Shown here piece by piece: positions 37,883 to 47,453 of a stretch of DNA of 64,000 bases. The notes beneath the pieces are model-generated. The model was not told where the DNA came from, searched no databases, and saw only the letters and a program-made list of their open reading frames with translations. This stretch comes from Winogradskyella jejuensis (GTDB taxonomy: Bacteria; Bacteroidota; Bacteroidia; Flavobacteriales; Flavobacteriaceae). The position numbers and the translations under genes are program-made. The stretch lies in NCBI RefSeq assembly GCF_900129745.1, contig NZ_FQWS01000003.1:25488-89487 (forward strand), written 5' to 3'. Within the stretch, counting starts at the first letter, position 1; every line of letters starts with the position of its first letter.

Positions 37883-38887
37883 TTGAATTTAGACGAACGC
37901 TACATAACACGCTGTTTGCAAATTGCCAAAAATGGATTAGGCACTACTCGTCCAAACCCCATGGTAGGCGCTGTTATCGTTAACGATAACAAAATAATAG
38001 CAGAAGGTTATACAAGCCCTTACGGTGGACCTCATGCAGAAGTTAATGCTATTAATGCTATAAAGAACAAAGACCTACTTAAAATCAGTACGCTTTATGT
38101 GACCCTAGAGCCATGCAGCCATCAAGGTAAAACACCACCATGTAGCGATTTAATTGTTAAACACAAAATCCCACGAGTTGTTATTGGGTGCATTGATGAC
38201 AATCCACAAGTGGCTGGAAAAGGTATCGCTAAACTTAAAGAAGCAGGATGCGAGGTTACAGTAGGTGTTCTAGAAAGACAGTGCAAAGAACATCACAAAC
38301 GTTTTTTTACATTTCACAACAAAAAACGTCCTTATATTATTTTAAAATGGGCAGAAACTAAAGACGGTTTTATAGCCCCAAAATCTAAAAACAAACAAAA
38401 GCCCGTTTGGATAACAAACCAATATTCCAGACAATTAGTTCATGAATGGCGAGCTGAAGAACAAGCTATTCTAGTTGGAACAAATACTGTTTTGCAAGAC
38501 AACCCCAGCTTAACAGTTAGAGATTGGAAAGGTGAAAATCCTTTACGAATTGTTTTGGATAGACGCTTGAAATTAGACAAGAATTTTTCAGTTTTTGACG
38601 ATAAGGCGGAAACGCTTATTCTATCTGAAACCAATATCGATTTTGAAAAACCAATTGCAAAGGAAATTTGTGGTTTGCTATTCGATAGAAACATCAACTC
38701 AATTATTATTGAAGGTGGCGCAAAAACACTTCAAACTTTTATAAATGAGAATCTATGGGATGAAGCTCGAGTTTTTATTGGGGATACTGAATTTAAAGAT
38801 GGAATAAAAGCGCCGCAGTTAAAAGGAAATTTGATATCTGAAGAACAGTTTTTAAATGACACCTTAAAGATTTACACAAATGATTAA
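37883..38887 (+). CDS. ribD: bifunctional riboflavin deaminase / reductase RibD
   Basis: The 334-residue enzyme catalyses two steps of riboflavin synthesis. The N-terminal deaminase domain has the zinc site HAEVNAI and PCSHQGKTPPC and begins YITRCLQIAKNGLGTTRPNPMVGAVIV. The C-terminal reductase domain (about 145-334) includes RPYIILKWAETKDGFIA and IIIEGGAKTLQTFI. It starts at TTG, 2 bases after the LEA lipoprotein stop, and overlaps the next gene by 8 bases. Other rib genes are not in the window. Confidence 0.96.
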   Translation: MNLDERYITRCLQIAKNGLGTTRPNPMVGAVIVNDNKIIAEGYTSPYGGPHAEVNAINAIKNKDLLKISTLYVTLEPCSHQGKTPPCSDLIVKHKIPRVVIGCIDDNPQVAGKGIAKLKEAGCEVTVGVLERQCKEHHKRFFTFHNKKRPYIILKWAETKDGFIAPKSKNKQKPVWITNQYSRQLVHEWRAEEQAILVGTNTVLQDNPSLTVRDWKGENPLRIVLDRRLKLDKNFSVFDDKAETLILSETNIDFEKPIAKEICGLLFDRNINSIIIEGGAKTLQTFINENLWDEARVFIGDTEFKDGIKAPQLKGNLISEEQFLNDTLKIYTND

Positions 38888-39491
38888 AACCTTAATATTT
38901 GATTTTGGAGATGTTTTTATCAACTTAGACAAGCAAGGCGCTATGGATAATGCGCTTAAGCTTTTTGATATGCAAGTTTTTGATGAAGATATGCTTCAAA
39001 CAAACATTAAGTATGAAATTGGAGCTATATCAACTTCTGATTTTTTAGACTTTTATAAATCAAAATTCCCGAAATTAGAAAAAACACAAATCATTCAAGC
39101 TTGGAATTATATTATAAAAGACTTCCCAACCTATAGACTAAAATTTGCTCAAGAATTAGCCAGAGAAAATAAGTATAATTTACTTCTACTAAGTAACACC
39201 AATGACTTGCATATTGATTTTATAAAACAAAATGTATCATTCTACGAAGACTTTAAAAAGTGTTTTAATCAATTCTACTTGTCACAAGAAATTAACTTAA
39301 GAAAACCCAATACAGATATTTTTGAATTTGTTTTAAAAGAAAACAACCTAAAAGCCAACGAGTGTCTTTTTATTGATGACACCAAAGAAAATATAGATGC
39401 GGCAGAAGAATTAGGGTTTCGCGTATGGAATATCGATGAAACTAAAGAAGATGTCATTAACCTATTTAACATCAAAAATCAACTCTTTTGA
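38880..39491 (+). CDS. HAD-superfamily hydrolase (YihX-like)
   Basis: The 203-residue protein has HAD motif I FDFGDVFINLD, motif II LLLLSNTNDLH, the motif III lysine in LRKPNTDIF and motif IV FIDDTKENIDAA. The alpha-helical cap between motifs I and II is of the subclass I type. HAD enzymes of this kind dephosphorylate sugar phosphates or nucleotides; the RibD neighbour suggests, without proof, a role as the unassigned phosphatase of riboflavin synthesis. It overlaps ribD and the transporter gene. Confidence 0.9.
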   Translation: MIKTLIFDFGDVFINLDKQGAMDNALKLFDMQVFDEDMLQTNIKYEIGAISTSDFLDFYKSKFPKLEKTQIIQAWNYIIKDFPTYRLKFAQELARENKYNLLLLSNTNDLHIDFIKQNVSFYEDFKKCFNQFYLSQEINLRKPNTDIFEFVLKENNLKANECLFIDDTKENIDAAEELGFRVWNIDETKEDVINLFNIKNQLF

Positions 39492-40339
39492 TATACTTAG
39501 CACTCAGCATACTATCTTCAACAGGGATATTTGTTCTCTTCAAATTATTTAACAAACATAAAGTTGATACACTTCAAGCCATTGTAGTGAATTATATCAC
39601 GGCTTGCTGTTGTGGATTTATTCATAACTCTCAGCCTGTAAACTTTTCAGAAGTAATGACTTCTAACTGGTTTATTCCAGCAATATGCCTCGGCTTCTTA
39701 TTTATTGTCATATTTAATGTTATGGCTATTACTGCACAAAAAAATGGCTTATCTGTGGCTTCTGTAGCAAGTAAAATGAGTGTTATTATCCCCGTAATAT
39801 TTGGTGTTTGGGTATTTAAAGAAAGTGTAGGGTTTAAAAAAATTACAGGAATTCTATTAGCATTAATAGCCGTTTATTTAACTTCCGTTAAAGCTAAAGA
39901 GGCTAAAGCATCACATGCATCGTTAATACCTCCAATCATTTTGTTTTTTGGCTCGGGCATTATTGATACATCGATAAACTATTTTGCTCCAGATGACAGC
40001 ATTCCTTTGTTCTCAGCATTTATTTTTTGCTTTGCATTTATTGTCGGCAGCTTTCTACTCATATACAAATCCATAAGGTTGAAAAAAAGCTTTAAGCTTA
40101 GAAGCTTACCTTTAGGTATTACCCTAGGCTTGGTCAATTATTCTTCAATTTTTTTCCTGCTCAAGGCTTTGCGAATTGACGGCCTTGAGAGTTCGGCACT
40201 TTTCACTATAAACAATGTTGCCATTGTTGCCATTTCTACCTTGGTTGGCCTCTTAGTTTTTAAAGAGCAAATCTCCAAAAGAAATTGGTCGGGGATTGCC
40301 TTAGCTTTGATTTCAATTGTTTTGATTACACTTGCGTAA
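39488..40339 (+). CDS. EamA/DMT-family transporter
   Basis: The 283-residue protein has ten hydrophobic segments arranged as two five-helix EamA repeats, typical of drug/metabolite transporters. The conserved segment VASKMSVIIPVIFGVWVFKE closes the first repeat, and LVGLLVFKEQISKRNWSGI closes the second. It starts at TTG overlapping the TGA of the HAD gene, which is strong evidence for coupling. The substrate is unknown, though riboflavin-related transport cannot be excluded. Confidence 0.9.
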   Translation: MIYLALSILSSTGIFVLFKLFNKHKVDTLQAIVVNYITACCCGFIHNSQPVNFSEVMTSNWFIPAICLGFLFIVIFNVMAITAQKNGLSVASVASKMSVIIPVIFGVWVFKESVGFKKITGILLALIAVYLTSVKAKEAKASHASLIPPIILFFGSGIIDTSINYFAPDDSIPLFSAFIFCFAFIVGSFLLIYKSIRLKKSFKLRSLPLGITLGLVNYSSIFFLLKALRIDGLESSALFTINNVAIVAISTLVGLLVFKEQISKRNWSGIALALISIVLITLA

Positions 40340-40947
40340 TGGAAAATAAAGATACTTACAAAACTATTGTTAAGCCCTCAGAAGAGGCTTTATTCAAAGA
40401 TAAAAACAGTAAGTTTTATGGTTATGCATATCCTGTAAAAACAGAGGACGACATAAAATCGATACTAGAAAAATTAAAGAAGCAACATTATGCAGCTCGG
40501 CATTGGTGCTACGCTTACCAATTAGGTACAGAGCAAGTTAAATATAGGGCTAATGATGATGGTGAACCAAGTAATTCTGCAGGGATGCCTATTTACGGAC
40601 AAATACAATCTTTTGAAGTCACAAATATTCTAATTGTTGTTGTTAGATATTTTGGAGGTTTTAAACTTGGGGTTGGTGGATTAATAAACGCTTATCGTAC
40701 AGGTGCGCAAATGGCTTTAGAAAACTCTAAAATCATAGAAAAAACGATTGATGTAGAATTTCAACTAAAATTCGATTACAAACATATGAGCCGTGTTATG
40801 CGTATTTTAAAGGAACAAAATGCAGAAATTACTGAGCAGAAATTAGAAATGCATTGTAAACTAGACATCTCTGTAAGAAAAGGAAATGCCAAAAACCTAA
40901 ATGATATTATAGATACTCTTCACGAAGTAGGAATTAAAAAACTATAA
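40339..40947 (+). CDS. YigZ/IMPACT-family protein
   Basis: The ATG at 40339 shares one base with the transporter stop (TAATG). The 202-residue protein has the family motif YRANDDGEPSNSAGMP and FGGFKLGVGGLINAYRTGA, ending in a short ferredoxin-like UPF0029 C-terminal domain. Bacterial YigZ proteins are of uncertain function; eukaryotic IMPACT affects translational control. An in-frame start further upstream lies inside the transporter and is rejected. Confidence 0.92.
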   Translation: MENKDTYKTIVKPSEEALFKDKNSKFYGYAYPVKTEDDIKSILEKLKKQHYAARHWCYAYQLGTEQVKYRANDDGEPSNSAGMPIYGQIQSFEVTNILIVVVRYFGGFKLGVGGLINAYRTGAQMALENSKIIEKTIDVEFQLKFDYKHMSRVMRILKEQNAEITEQKLEMHCKLDISVRKGNAKNLNDIIDTLHEVGIKKL

Positions 40948-41349
40948 CGTACTTTCTTTCAATTTTTCCAATAGATATTCAGGGCATCGTGTTGGTAGAT
41001 TTCTTTTCATATCTATAAATACCAAAACTGTATTTCCAATAGCCAACAAATCGCCCTTTTCGTTAACTAATTCATAATCAAATTCTATACGTGCCTTAGG
41101 TATATTTTTTATTGAAGTTTTAATTGTGAGTAAATCATCATACCGCGCAGAATTTTTATACTTAATTTCTAATGAAATAACAGGCAACATAATCCCGTCA
41201 TCTTCCATAGATTTGTAGGTAATTCCGTACTGTCTTAGCCACTCTGTCCTACCGACTTCAAAATAAGATGCATAATTAGCGTGGTATACAACGCCCATTT
41301 GGTCTGTCTCTCCATAACGCACCCTTATTTGTGTTTCGTTTTTATGCAT
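40942..41349 (-). CDS. 4-hydroxybenzoyl-CoA-type acyl-CoA thioesterase
   Basis: From the ATG at 41349 the product has 135 residues and one hot-dog fold. The active-site motif is RYGETDQMGVVYHANYASYFEVGRTEWL without breaks in register; the Asp in ETDQMG is the usual catalytic residue. It hydrolyses acyl-CoA thioesters; chain preference is unknown. Its stop overlaps the convergent yigZ stop region by 6 bases, so no terminator separates them. Confidence 0.92.
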   Translation of the reverse strand: MHKNETQIRVRYGETDQMGVVYHANYASYFEVGRTEWLRQYGITYKSMEDDGIMLPVISLEIKYKNSARYDDLLTIKTSIKNIPKARIEFDYELVNEKGDLLAIGNTVLVFIDMKRNLPTRCPEYLLEKLKESTL

Positions 41350-41560
41350 ATCTATAAATGTGTTGTTTAACAAAAAAAGTGTACCTTTAATCGTTGGATA
41401 AAACATGAGAAAAAAATTCTGAAAATTCTAATCAATTTCATTTTTTTTTTAACTTTTTTGTTCACATATTTGTCTGGTGTAAAAAACTAACCAAGAGAAT
41501 TTCAATGTCTCTTTTTTTTTACTCAATCAACTAACTAACTGACAAAACTTAATATAAAGT

Positions 41561-42988
41561 ATGGATGTAACGGCTCAATCGGTCTGGGGCAATTGTCTCT
41601 CTTTTATAAAAGATAATATTCAACCTCAAGCATATAAGACTTGGTTCGAACCTATTGTAGCTGTTAAATTAACCAACAACGCTTTAAGCATTCAAGTTCC
41701 TAGTAAATTCTTTTACGAGTGGCTAGAAGAGCATTATGTAAAAATCCTGAAAGTTGCTTTGACCAAAGAGCTTGGTGAAGATGCCAAACTAGTTTACGTT
41801 ATAAAAATGGAAAACACGTATGGTAACAGACAACCATTTACAGAACGTATTCCTAGCTCAAACAGAACAGCCGTAAAGTCTCAAGAGGTTGATGTTCCTT
41901 TTAACAACAAAAATCCTGAATTAAAGAATCCTTTTGTTATCCCTGGAATTAGAAACGTTAAGATTGAATCTCAACTAAACCCTAATTACACCTTTGAGAA
42001 CTTCTTAGAAGGAGATTCTAACCGTTTAGCACGTAATGCTGCCATAGCCGTAGCAAACAAACCTGGCGGAACTTCTTTTAACCCACTACTTATTTTTGGT
42101 GGTGTTGGTTTAGGAAAAACACACTTAGCACACGCTATTGGTGTTGATATAAAGGACAAGTATCCAGAGAAAACGGTTTTATATATTTCTGCAGAAAAGT
42201 TTACACAGCAGTATATTGATTCTGTAAAAAAGAATAATAGAAACGATTTTATTCATTTTTACCAAATTATAGATGTGCTCATTATAGATGATGCACAATT
42301 TTTCTCTGGTAAATCTGGAACTCAAGATGTTTTCTTTCATATTTTTAATCATTTACACCAAAACGGGAAGCAGGTTATTTTAACTAGTGATAAAGCTCCT
42401 GTAGATATGCAAGATATTGAGCAACGCTTATTATCGCGTTTCAAATGGGGACTATCTGCAGAACTACAAAGTCCTGATTTTGAAACCAGAGTATCTATTT
42501 TAGAAAACAAGTTGTATCGTGATGGTGTTGAAATGCCTGATGAGATTATTGAGTATGTTGCAAAACATATTAAATCTAATGTCAGAGAACTTGAAGGCGC
42601 TATCATTTCATTAATTGCGCAATCTTCTTTCAACAAAAAGGAAATCACAATTAATTTAGCGAAAGACATCGTTGAGAAGTTTGTAAAAAACACCAAACGC
42701 GAAGTTTCTATAGATTACATTCAGAAAGTAGTTTCAGATTATTTCCAGATGGACGTAAGTACACTACAATCTAAAACAAGAAAACGCCATATTGTACAAG
42801 CAAGACAGTTAGCAATGTTCTTTGCAAAAAAATACACTAAGGCCTCTTTAGCTAGCATTGGTTCTCAAATAGGACAACGTGATCATGCTACAGTACTTCA
42901 TGCTTGCAAAACAGTAGACAACTTATCGTCTACAGACAAGCAATTTAGAAAGTACGTTGAGGATTTATCTAAAAAGCTAACACTTTAA
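41561..42988 (+). CDS. dnaA: chromosomal replication initiator DnaA
   Basis: The 475-residue AAA+ protein opens the replication origin. Domain I is the first ~90 residues (VWGNCLSFIKDNIQPQAYKTWFEP), followed by a short linker. The ATPase domain III has the Walker A motif GGVGLGKTHLAHAIG and the Walker B IIDDAQFFSGK. The C-terminal DNA-binding domain IV ends with the DnaA signature IGQRDHATVLHACKTV. It is complete. In the 154 bases upstream I see no TTATCCACA boxes; the spacer holds T-rich runs and TAAC repeats only. Confidence 0.98.
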   Translation: MDVTAQSVWGNCLSFIKDNIQPQAYKTWFEPIVAVKLTNNALSIQVPSKFFYEWLEEHYVKILKVALTKELGEDAKLVYVIKMENTYGNRQPFTERIPSSNRTAVKSQEVDVPFNNKNPELKNPFVIPGIRNVKIESQLNPNYTFENFLEGDSNRLARNAAIAVANKPGGTSFNPLLIFGGVGLGKTHLAHAIGVDIKDKYPEKTVLYISAEKFTQQYIDSVKKNNRNDFIHFYQIIDVLIIDDAQFFSGKSGTQDVFFHIFNHLHQNGKQVILTSDKAPVDMQDIEQRLLSRFKWGLSAELQSPDFETRVSILENKLYRDGVEMPDEIIEYVAKHIKSNVRELEGAIISLIAQSSFNKKEITINLAKDIVEKFVKNTKREVSIDYIQKVVSDYFQMDVSTLQSKTRKRHIVQARQLAMFFAKKYTKASLASIGSQIGQRDHATVLHACKTVDNLSSTDKQFRKYVEDLSKKLTL

Positions 42989-43000
42989 TCACAATATTTT

Positions 43001-43474
43001 ATGTCGGTCAAGCCATCTAAAACCAAAATTTTAATGGTTTGCTTAGGCAATATTTGTCGTTCTCCTTTGGCCCATGGAATCTTGGAGTCCAAATTACCAA
43101 AAGAAGACTTTTATGTCGATTCTGCTGGTACAGCAAGTTATCATACAGGGGAAAAACCAGACCATCGTTCAATAGCAGTTGCAAAATCAAAAGGCATAGA
43201 CATCAGCACACAACGTGCTAGGCAATTTTCTGAAGTAGACTTTGACAACTTCGATTTTATCTATGCTATGGACGAATCCAACTATAGAAACATTTTAAGA
43301 CTTGCTAAAACTGAAGATGACCAGAGAAAAGTGAAACTCATTCTAAATGAGCTTTCTTCAAATTCTAATTCTGAAGTTCCTGACCCTTATTACGGCGGTG
43401 ACGAAGGTTTTGAAAATGTTTACCAAATGTTAGATGAAGCTTGTGATGTGATAGCTAGTAAACTTCAGAATTAA
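43001..43474 (+). CDS. low-molecular-weight protein-tyrosine phosphatase
   Basis: The 157-residue enzyme has the catalytic P-loop CLGNICRSP (Cys nucleophile and Arg) at the start and the general-acid Asp in PDPYYGG near the end. The core also carries DSAGTASYHTGEKPDHRS. It is cytoplasmic. It lies 12 bases after dnaA and may be cotranscribed. Its targets are unknown, and it is not next to a tyrosine kinase or polysaccharide locus here. Confidence 0.95.
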   Translation: MSVKPSKTKILMVCLGNICRSPLAHGILESKLPKEDFYVDSAGTASYHTGEKPDHRSIAVAKSKGIDISTQRARQFSEVDFDNFDFIYAMDESNYRNILRLAKTEDDQRKVKLILNELSSNSNSEVPDPYYGGDEGFENVYQMLDEACDVIASKLQN

Positions 43475-43500
43475 ATCATTCATTTAATTATCTTTGAAGT

Positions 43501-44214
43501 ATGAATGAAAAAGGCAAACTTTACCTAATCCCTACACGCTTAGGCGACAATCCACCACTGGAAGTTTTACCACTTTCAATTAAAAAAATCATTGAACAAC
43601 TTGATGATTATATCGTAGAAAACGAAAAAACAGCAAGACGTTTTATCAAACGTGTTGTGCCAAATAAATCGCAACCTAGCCTTCGTTTGAAGGTATTAAA
43701 CAAGTATACTCAAGAAAGTGAGTTAAATTCGTTTTTAGAGCCTTGCTTGAATGGAACATCCATGGGAATTATCTCAGAAGCTGGATGCCCAGCTATTGCT
43801 GACCCAGGAGCAGATATTGTAAGTATTGCTCACCAAATGGATATTAAAGTAGTGCCTCTAGTTGGCCCATCTTCGATATTATTAGCCCTTATGAGTTCTG
43901 GTATGAATGGACAGAGCTTTGCATTCAACGGCTATCTACCAATAGATAAACAAGAGCGAAAACAAAAGATTAAAGCCTTAGAAAAACGTTCTTACGAATT
44001 GAATCAATCACAGTTATTCATAGAAACTCCATATAGAAACAACCAAATGTTAAATGACTTAGCAACAACGTTACATCCAAGTACTAGGATATGCGTAGCC
44101 TGTGATTTAACATTACCAACAGAGTTTATAAAAACTAAGCCTGCAAAAGATTGGAAGAATAACACAGAAGACTTGCACAAGCGCCCTGCCATGTTTATTA
44201 TTCAGAAAGATTAA
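43501..44214 (+). CDS. RsmI-like SAM-dependent methyltransferase
   Basis: The 237-residue protein belongs to the tetrapyrrole-methylase (class III) fold. It carries LYLIPTRLGDNPPLEVLP, ISEAGCPAIADPGADIV and VGPSSILLALMSSGMNGQSFAFNGYLP in segments typical of RsmI, which 2'-O-methylates C1402 of 16S rRNA. It differs from standard RsmI in details near the N-terminus, as do other Bacteroidota copies, so the exact substrate is uncertain. The stop shares bases with the convergent next gene. Confidence 0.88.
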   Translation: MNEKGKLYLIPTRLGDNPPLEVLPLSIKKIIEQLDDYIVENEKTARRFIKRVVPNKSQPSLRLKVLNKYTQESELNSFLEPCLNGTSMGIISEAGCPAIADPGADIVSIAHQMDIKVVPLVGPSSILLALMSSGMNGQSFAFNGYLPIDKQERKQKIKALEKRSYELNQSQLFIETPYRNNQMLNDLATTLHPSTRICVACDLTLPTEFIKTKPAKDWKNNTEDLHKRPAMFIIQKD

Positions 44215-44870
44215 ATAGAAACTTTTGCTCTTTTTTCTGGAGTAATAAAGGAAGTATCGTAGCCTGAAAAGCGTTTTAAATAATATCTTACCGTAGTACC
44301 ATAACCATCGGCAAAATTATTTGCACCATAACTTCTTAGATATTTTTTAACGCTTCCAGCACCAGCTAAATGTGCCGCTGCCAAAATACCAGACTCAGTA
44401 ATTTTTACACCACCAATCTTTTTACCTACAAAACGTTTGATATCCTTTCTCAAAATCCATTTGTTACGCTTTGCGTTAGCAATAAATGCTTTTTCTTGAA
44501 GTTCTGGAGTGTTTAAGAAATATGTAGGATTGTAAATACCTATCATTTTTAGAGTCTCTTTACCGAATTGGTATTTACCTAAATACCCAAAAGTGTTGAC
44601 TGTAAAATAATTTCCTTGAGACTCTTTAAATGCTAAAGCTTCTTTAAAAGCCTCAAAAGATTTACCTAAATATGGTGTAAAAACAGGTTGGTCTTTTGTC
44701 TCCTCCTTTTTCTCAACCATAGCAATCTTCTTTGGAGCATCAAACTTTAAATCGATACCATCAGTAGAGTACTGTTCTGGATTAAGAATAGTCGTAGGGT
44801 AAATTGCTAATGCAATTAGCAAACAAACTGCAAAAGGAATTATAACGTTAGATACTATTTTAGTGTTCAT
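44211..44870 (-). CDS. exported lytic-transglycosylase-like protein
   Basis: The 219-residue protein has an N-terminal membrane anchor or signal (about 8-27), a ~40-residue charged linker, then a lysozyme-like domain. It contains AFKESQGNYFTVNTFGYLGKYQFG, whose Glu83 is placed like the catalytic acid of SLT enzymes, and GILAAAHLAGAGSV. Peptidoglycan cleavage is inferred. It heads the cell-wall block on the minus strand and its stop overlaps the convergent methyltransferase stop (TTAA shared). Confidence 0.8.
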   Translation of the reverse strand: MNTKIVSNVIIPFAVCLLIALAIYPTTILNPEQYSTDGIDLKFDAPKKIAMVEKKEETKDQPVFTPYLGKSFEAFKEALAFKESQGNYFTVNTFGYLGKYQFGKETLKMIGIYNPTYFLNTPELQEKAFIANAKRNKWILRKDIKRFVGKKIGGVKITESGILAAAHLAGAGSVKKYLRSYGANNFADGYGTTVRYYLKRFSGYDTSFITPEKRAKVSI

Positions 44871-44976
44871 AACCTAAATTTTATTCAAAGCTAAATCAAA
44901 AATTGAGCCATATAAAAATTCGGCTGCAAAGATACGAAAAAGTAATTAACACTGAAAATCAATAGATTAAACTCGA

Positions 44977-45882
44977 CTAAAAGTAAATATAATGGGCTTT
45001 TACGCCATTTTTTCCGTTAAACTCCAAAGTAGGCATTGGCACTTTTATGGTGTTAAAAACGCTAAAAAGTGTTTTAAGGAAGTTAGAATTTGTTTGTATT
45101 CGGGTTAAATCGATATCCAAACTGAGGTAAAATTGTCGGTATCTATCTTGATTAGGAAATAGAATTGTATCGTCCTTTCCTGTCAGCATTCCATTGGCAC
45201 CATAACCTACAGCAAAGTTTAACCAATTAGGAATAAACTCCGTTTTTAAAAATGAATTAATATTAAAACTCAGCCAATACGTTTGCCCATTATAATCTTT
45301 TAAGAACTCTTCAGAAAGTCCAGCGCCTAACTTATCCGGATTTTGTGGCGCAAACTCAGTTCTACTGAATGAATATTTTAATGCTATACGCTGTTCATCC
45401 CAGAGAAGCTCTTGTCCGACGTATAATCCTGTACCTCCAGCATTAGCTAGCATATCTCCCCAAGAAAAGCCCCATTCTTGTGAAAAACCATCAAAAACCT
45501 CAACAGCTGTTAAAAAACCTAATCCTAGAGCTGAACCATATATTAACTGGTCTTTTTTGGTAACTCCAGCCCAGTTAAGAGTTTCTGCTCCTACTCTACT
45601 CAATTGGTAACCTGAATAAACGTGTCCTAACTTATCCATCTGAAGCCATTGACTATTATCATTAGTAGTTCTGAATTTTGAACGTTCAAAATCAGCATAC
45701 CATAATTGATCTAATGCTACAAGAGTTAAACTACCAAGGGCAGCTTGAGACATAGCAATAGCATTTCGCCTTGGCTTGTTAAGAGAATCACTAGGTTTTA
45801 AAAACTGATTGAATTTAGATTGAGACGTTGCTACTGAAACAAAAGATAAAATGACTAGTATGGAAAGATAAATAGACTTCAA
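44977..45882 (-). CDS. DUF2279 family exported protein
   Basis: The 301-residue protein has a signal peptide (residues 1-20) and the DUF2279 pattern: AALGSLTLVALDQLWYADF, KLGHVYSGYQLSRVG, then EVFDGFSQEWGFSWGDMLANAGG. These are helical membrane-associated motifs also present in YfiM. The function is unknown. It follows mltG by one base, so the two are coupled; an envelope role is likely. Confidence 0.88.
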   Translation of the reverse strand: MKSIYLSILVILSFVSVATSQSKFNQFLKPSDSLNKPRRNAIAMSQAALGSLTLVALDQLWYADFERSKFRTTNDNSQWLQMDKLGHVYSGYQLSRVGAETLNWAGVTKKDQLIYGSALGLGFLTAVEVFDGFSQEWGFSWGDMLANAGGTGLYVGQELLWDEQRIALKYSFSRTEFAPQNPDKLGAGLSEEFLKDYNGQTYWLSFNINSFLKTEFIPNWLNFAVGYGANGMLTGKDDTILFPNQDRYRQFYLSLDIDLTRIQTNSNFLKTLFSVFNTIKVPMPTLEFNGKNGVKAHYIYF

Positions 45883-45883
45883 A

Positions 45884-46927
45884 CTACTTTTTTATCCCTT
45901 GTTTATCTAAATATTGATGATAGGCTCTAGCATTATTGTTATGCTGACTTAGTGACTTCGCAAACCTATGAAAACCAGGTCTTTTAGGGTCAGCTGCAAA
46001 ATATAAATAGTTGTGTTTTTCGTAATTTAAAACCGCATCAATAGCTGATAAATCTGGCATTGCAATTAACCCAGGAGGAAGTCCTGCATATTTATAAGTA
46101 TTATATGGCGAATCTATTTCTTTGTGCACATTAAGCACGCGTTTTATAACCGTATTAGCATATTTTGGCAACTTATAGGCTGCAAATTTTAATGTTGGGT
46201 CGGCCTGAAGCGGCATACCTAGTTTTAAACGATTTATATAAACTCCAGCAACACGAGGTTGTTCCGATTTTTGTTTTGACTCTTCATAAACAATAGATGC
46301 CAACGCCATTACCTCATCTCTTGAGAAATTTAAAGCCTTAGCTTTTGCCATTCGGTCAGCGTTCCAAAACTTATCATACTCTGTTTTCATGCGCTTTACA
46401 AATCCTTCTGCTGATGTATTCCAAAAGACCTCATAGCTATTTGGCAAGTACATACCTAATGCCGTTTCTTCTTTTAAATTGGCACTCTTTAAGAAGTCTT
46501 CATCTTTCATTGCCTTTAATAAGCTTACGCTATCAGCATCAATCTGGGCAGCAACACGACCAGCTAAAGCTTCAAGAGAATTTTGGTTGTTAAACGAAAG
46601 CTTTACAGCAATGTTTCCACTTCGGATAGAATTAATAATATCGTTATTATTCATTCCTTTTTTAATTTGGTATTTGCCCGGTTTTATATTAGAAATGTAT
46701 TTTTTTTGCTTTGCAAGTGCATCAAAACCATCAATATCTTCTAATAAAGGTTCAAGTTGTTTTCTTACATCTAGGTAAGAATCTTCTTTAGAAATATAGA
46801 TGTAAGCTTCGGTCTCACTAAATTTTGTATTAGGGCTAAACATAGCCCCATAAATGTAATACGCGAAAAATGCGAAAACTAACAAACCAATCAAGGCAAT
46901 AGCCCAAAGTATCTTTTTTATATACAT
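45884..46927 (-). CDS. mltG: endolytic murein transglycosylase MltG
   Basis: The 347-residue inner-membrane enzyme cuts nascent peptidoglycan chains. One membrane segment (about 7-27) is followed by a LysM-like region and the YceG domain with LGMYLPNSYEVFW and ALASIVYEES (the catalytic Glu lies around residue 215), then GVYINRLKLGMPLQADPT. The spacing to the acetyltransferase gene is one base. It completes a cell-wall block with dapF and the transglycosylase-like gene. Confidence 0.95.
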   Translation of the reverse strand: MYIKKILWAIALIGLLVFAFFAYYIYGAMFSPNTKFSETEAYIYISKEDSYLDVRKQLEPLLEDIDGFDALAKQKKYISNIKPGKYQIKKGMNNNDIINSIRSGNIAVKLSFNNQNSLEALAGRVAAQIDADSVSLLKAMKDEDFLKSANLKEETALGMYLPNSYEVFWNTSAEGFVKRMKTEYDKFWNADRMAKAKALNFSRDEVMALASIVYEESKQKSEQPRVAGVYINRLKLGMPLQADPTLKFAAYKLPKYANTVIKRVLNVHKEIDSPYNTYKYAGLPPGLIAMPDLSAIDAVLNYEKHNYLYFAADPKRPGFHRFAKSLSQHNNNARAYHQYLDKQGIKK

Positions 46928-46928
46928 T

Positions 46929-47453
46929 TTAATTATTTATAAGTTGTAGAAGGTATTCGTTTTTGAATCCTTTATTAGTAAAATTCCAATCTCTTTTAAG
47001 CCCAACTTTTTCAAACCCTTTACTTTCAAAAAGCTTTAGACTCACCTTATTTGTTTCAGAAATATTGCAAAACAACTGATGTAGTTGCAATTGCGTAAAA
47101 CTATAATTAATTAATAATGACAAAGCTTCACTCCCCAATCCTTTACCTCTACTTGCTTCATCTGTAATGACAATACCAATACCTGCACGCTTATTCTTAA
47201 AATCGAAATCAAACAAATCTATCAAACCGAGAGTTTCGTTATCATAACTCGAAATCACCAATCGTAATTGTTTTGCCTCATAAATATCTTGATGTGCATT
47301 TTCTAGATATTGCTTGACTAAAAATCGTGAATATGGTGTCTGCGTATGACTTAAATGCCAAATACTCTCATCATTTTCTACTTTATAGACAAACTCCAAG
47401 TCCTCTGGCTCTAAAGCACGCAAATAAATATGTTCGCCTTTAAGAGTTACCAT
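46929..47453 (-). CDS. GNAT-family N-acetyltransferase (RimJ/RimL type)
   Basis: The 174-residue protein has the Acetyltransf_3 pattern: LKGEHIYLRALEPEDLEFVY at the N-terminus, GIGIVITDEASRGKGLGSEA as the acetyl-CoA loop and LFCNISETNKVSLKLFESKGF. The substrate may be a protein N-terminus or a small amine. It overlaps the end of dapF by 7 bases and precedes mltG by 1 base, so it is part of that operon. Confidence 0.92.
   Translation of the reverse strand: MVTLKGEHIYLRALEPEDLEFVYKVENDESIWHLSHTQTPYSRFLVKQYLENAHQDIYEAKQLRLVISSYDNETLGLIDLFDFDFKNKRAGIGIVITDEASRGKGLGSEALSLLINYSFTQLQLHQLFCNISETNKVSLKLFESKGFEKVGLKRDWNFTNKGFKNEYLLQLINN

Noticed and set aside
38880..39491. Assignment of the HAD protein as the missing riboflavin-pathway phosphatase
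   Set aside because: Only gene adjacency to ribD supports it; HAD substrate choice cannot be read from motifs, so it is mentioned as a possibility only.
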